From: Streptomyces spiroverticillatus
GTDB lineage: Bacteria; Actinomycetota; Actinomycetes; Streptomycetales; Streptomycetaceae
Reading direction: 5' to 3'
Assembly: GCA_014650415.1 (NCBI GenBank)
Contig: BMUX01000017.1
Location: 1 to 64,000, forward strand
Length of the DNA stretch: 64,000 bases
The position numbers and the translations under genes are program-made. Below the pieces are notes generated by a model. That model saw only the letters and a program-made list of their open reading frames with translations, was not told where the DNA came from and searched no databases. This document shows positions 61,558-64,000 of this stretch, one piece after another (the first letter of the stretch is position 1; every line of letters begins with the position of its first letter).

Positions 61558-62561
61558 CCGTCAAGAAGCCGGCCAAGAGCAAGACCGCCGCGAAGGCCAA
61601 GACCACGTCTGCGAAGGTCAAGGCCAAGACCACCTCCGCGAAGACCAAGGACAAGACCGCGTCCGCGAAGGCCCGCGAGCTGCGCCTCGTCAAGGAAGCC
61701 AAGATCCAGGACCTGATCGGCGACAGCGCGGGCACCCGCCTGGAGGCGAGCGGCGTCCTCCACCACGACGGCGCCTTCCTGATCGTCTGCGACAACCTGC
61801 CCTCGCTCATCCGGGTCGGCAGCGAACTGTCCTCCAAGGCACCGGACAACGAGGTCCTCAAGGCCAACCTCGCGCAGAAGAAGGGCAGTTCGGCGAACGC
61901 CGGGTACGAGGACCTCGCCCACGACACCTTGCACGACCACTACTTCACCCTCACCGAGGCCGAACCGGTCAAGCCCAAGGGCTACCGTGCCCGCGTGCAC
62001 GAGTACGACGCGAAACTGCGCCCCCTCGGGTCCGCGCTCCTCGACTTCGACCTCACCGACGCCAACAAGGGCATGGAAGGCCTGGAATGGGTGGACCGGG
62101 CAGGCGCCGGATACCTCCTCGCCCTCTGCGAGGGCAACCAGTGCGCGGGCGGCAAGAAGGGCAGGACACCGGGCGGCGGCCGCATCCACGTCTTCCGGCG
62201 CGAGGGCAAGCGCTGGACCCGCACCGACACCATCCGCCTCCCCGAGTCGCTGCCCTTCGAGGACTACAGCAGCGTGTCCGTGCGCGACGACCGGATCGCC
62301 GTCCTCTCGCAGGCGTCGTCCGCACTGTGGGTGGGCCGGCTCTCCGCCAAGAAGTGGGAGGTCGACGCGGGCACCGTGCACCCCCTGCCCACGGACGGCA
62401 AGGGGCGCACGGTCTACGGCAACCCGGAGGGCGTGTCCTGGGTGTCGGCCGACCACGTGGTGATCGTCTCCGACCGGGCGAAGAAGGGCGCGGGCAATGA
62501 GCGGTTCCGCGCCAAGGACCAGTCGGTCCACCTGTTCCTGATCCCGGGCGACCGCGACTGA
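61554..62561 (+). CDS. Protein with Lys/Ser/Thr repeat tail and propeller-like domain, coupled to CotH
   Basis: A 335-residue protein. Residues 1-42 are a basic tail with repeats AKTTSAKVK, AKTTSAKTK and DKTASAKA, like eukaryotic histone H1 tails. The rest is strand-rich (GVLHHDGAFLIVCDN, LEWVDRAGAGYLLALCEG, EGVSWVSADHVVIVSDR), suggesting a beta-propeller with HExxH-free esterase/phytase-like blades. No catalytic motif is recognisable. The ATG overlaps the CotH stop, so the pair are co-translated. Since CotH kinases modify Ser/Lys-rich repeat proteins, this tail is a good candidate substrate, as an inference. Confidence 0.75.
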   Translation: MTVKKPAKSKTAAKAKTTSAKVKAKTTSAKTKDKTASAKARELRLVKEAKIQDLIGDSAGTRLEASGVLHHDGAFLIVCDNLPSLIRVGSELSSKAPDNEVLKANLAQKKGSSANAGYEDLAHDTLHDHYFTLTEAEPVKPKGYRARVHEYDAKLRPLGSALLDFDLTDANKGMEGLEWVDRAGAGYLLALCEGNQCAGGKKGRTPGGGRIHVFRREGKRWTRTDTIRLPESLPFEDYSSVSVRDDRIAVLSQASSALWVGRLSAKKWEVDAGTVHPLPTDGKGRTVYGNPEGVSWVSADHVVIVSDRAKKGAGNERFRAKDQSVHLFLIPGDRD

Positions 62562-62592
62562 GCCGTCCGCCCACTGCCGGGCCACGCACCCG

Positions 62593-62621
62593 ACGGCCGG
62601 CCCGGACCCCGGGCCGGCCGT
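62593..62621 (+). terminator. Hairpin terminator after the CotH operon
   Basis: ACGGCCGGCCCGG and CCGGGCCGGCCGT form a perfect 13-bp stem with a three-base loop, 32 bp after the stop of the gene at 61554. The following 170 bp up to the serine hydrolase gene show no gene. Confidence 0.75.
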
Positions 62622-62795
62622 GTCCATGCCCCCCCCGCACCTTTCGTGAACGTATCGAAAAGCGCATACGCCCACGCAACAGCGCACCGGCTTCAGTGGG
62701 GCCACGAACCCACCCTGCTCGCACGGCCGGTCCACCGGTCGGGCAGCCGGGAGGCAGAGCGACATCGCGGCGGGGCACCGGAAGGGAAGCGTGGG

Positions 62796-64000
62796 ATGGG
62801 ACCGAATTCCGTACGTGGGGTAGGCAGGCGGCAATTGCTCGGCTGGGGCGGAGTCGCAGCGGCCGGTGCGGCGTCCGGCGGAGCGCAACTCGTGGGTGCC
62901 CGGCCCGCCCACGCCGCTCCGGCAGCGGTCGGTTCGGACACCGTCCCGCCGGAGACCCGGCCCGGCGGCGCCTACGACCGGTACGTGGCGAAGCTGGCGG
63001 CGGACGGCACGTTCTCCGGCGTGGTGATGCTCTCGCACCGCGGCCGCACGGTGCTGTCGCGGAGTTACGGCATGGCCGACAAGGAGAGAGGCATCCGCAA
63101 CCACCCGGGCATCGCGTTCAACCTCTCCTCGGCGGGCAAGCCGTTCGGCCCCGTGGCGGTCCTGCAGTTGGTGCAGCAGGGCAAGCTGCACCTGTGGGAC
63201 ACGGTGGGCACGCACCTCAAGGGTTTCGCCAAGGAGATCGCCGACCAGGTGACCCTCCACCACCTGCTCTCCGGCACCTCCGGTCTGGCCAATCCGCCCG
63301 AGGACCTCGAACGCGTCTTCCACAGCCGTGCGGAGGTGCGCGAGTACAGCGAGAGTTGGGCCCGGCAGGCGAAGCTCGTGGCCGCCCCCGGCACCCCCAC
63401 CGAGCACGCCGGGCCCGAGATCGCCATCCCCGCGATGATCGTGGAGGCCGTGACCGGCACGTCGTACTGGGACTACGTCGAGGAGAACGTCTTCCGGCGC
63501 TGCGGCATGACCGGCACCGGGTACTTCACCAGACCCCAGTGGCTCACCGACCGGCACATCGCGCACTCGTACATGCGGCAGGCGGACGGCAGCCTGGTGG
63601 ATGCCGTCCGCAACCTGGACAAGGGCAGCCCGGACCCGTACCAGCTGGGCAAGAACCCCGCCCGCACCTTCGTCGACGCACCCGGCGACGGCGGCTTCGC
63701 GACCGCGCCGGACCTCGTCCGCTTCGCGCACGCCCTGTTGGACGGGACCCTGCTGGACAGGCACTACGCCGAACTGCTCACCGGTCCCAAGATCCCGCAC
63801 GCCCCGCAGGGCGGCGGCCTGGCACGCGGGGCGGCGGTCCCCGTCGACGCGTCGTTCGGGGCGTACCAGATGCCGGTCGGCATCGTCGACGGCCAGTGGC
63901 TGAAGGGGCGTGCCGGGGTGAACCCCGGCAGCTTCGCGAGCTGGAACATCTACCCGGACACCGGCTGGGTCGGCGTCGTCCTGGGCAATCAGGACGGGGC
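62796..64000 (+). CDS. Tat-exported beta-lactamase-like serine hydrolase (3' end outside window)
   Basis: The frame is open to the end of the window (401 codons visible). A Tat signal (GRRQLLGWGGVAAAGAASGG, 10-29) precedes a class C beta-lactamase/esterase-like domain with SxxK at S112-A-G-K115, in a NLSSAGKPFG context, and a TLHHLLSGTSGLA segment. The second motif, usually YSN-x-G, reads E203-H-A-G206, so the usual catalytic Tyr is missing. The KTG-like third motif is not reached or not visible. It may be a DD-peptidase-like esterase or a degenerate member. The ATG follows GAAGGGAAG. Confidence 0.85.
   Translation, partial: MGPNSVRGVGRRQLLGWGGVAAAGAASGGAQLVGARPAHAAPAAVGSDTVPPETRPGGAYDRYVAKLAADGTFSGVVMLSHRGRTVLSRSYGMADKERGIRNHPGIAFNLSSAGKPFGPVAVLQLVQQGKLHLWDTVGTHLKGFAKEIADQVTLHHLLSGTSGLANPPEDLERVFHSRAEVREYSESWARQAKLVAAPGTPTEHAGPEIAIPAMIVEAVTGTSYWDYVEENVFRRCGMTGTGYFTRPQWLTDRHIAHSYMRQADGSLVDAVRNLDKGSPDPYQLGKNPARTFVDAPGDGGFATAPDLVRFAHALLDGTLLDRHYAELLTGPKIPHAPQGGGLARGAAVPVDASFGAYQMPVGIVDGQWLKGRAGVNPGSFASWNIYPDTGWVGVVLGNQDG

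Overview
The window reads as chromosome from a Streptomyces-like actinomycete. It is very GC-rich, strongly third-position GC biased, has many GTG and TTG starts, stop/start overlaps of the ATGA or GTGA type, almost no TTA codons, and carries the CGCGCCCCTGAAGGGGCGCG palindrome that is scattered through streptomycete genomes. Nothing points to a prophage, plasmid or integrated element, and I found no tRNA, rRNA or CRISPR.

Layout. 1-3.7 kb: end of a Kdp potassium ATPase operon (kdpC) with its regulators kdpE and kdpD. 4.3-8.6 kb: a four-span GlnX-like membrane protein converging on a three-gene glutamate/glutamine-type ABC importer whose binding-protein gene contains a TTA codon. 8.8-10.2 kb: a small toxin/antitoxin-like pair, a small membrane protein and an FKBP isomerase. 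10.4-23.7 kb: a tightly coupled five-gene operon (DUF4132 protein, 1,748-residue protein, MoxR-type AAA+ ATPase, DUF5682-VWA fusion, SWIM-like protein). It corresponds to the poorly understood yehI-yehLMPQ locus of enterobacteria and is the most interesting system here. 23.6-30.8 kb: GMC oxidoreductase, pentapeptide-repeat protein, a 61/66-bp repeat array, a membrane protein with a divergent TetR regulator, an AraC regulator and an NmrA-like reductase. 31.1-33.6 kb: metQNI-type methionine importer. 33.7-35.5 kb: TMEM175-like channel and a GT4 glycosyltransferase.

35.5-40.6 kb: an FtsX-type ABC exporter divergent from a NarL-type two-component system. The response-regulator start region lies in a six-copy 29-bp tandem repeat that multiplies its ribosome-binding site and start codon. 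40.6-52.0 kb: three co-directional genes, an MFS transporter, a class B penicillin-binding protein and a 2,721-residue single-module polyketide synthase (ligase-ACP-KS-AT-DH-KR-ACP-TE). 52.1-58.4 kb: a Tat-exported protein of unknown function, two isochorismatase-like hydrolases (one a lipoprotein) divergent from a GlxA-type regulator, and a DJ-1/PfpI protein divergent from a MocR regulator. 58.4-64 kb: an HNH-like protein, an AIM24-family protein, a CotH-type kinase overlapping a gene whose product has a Lys/Ser/Thr repeat tail, and the start of a Tat-exported serine hydrolase.

Assignments rest on motif recognition by eye. No database search was run, so weaker family calls and start codons should be treated as provisional.
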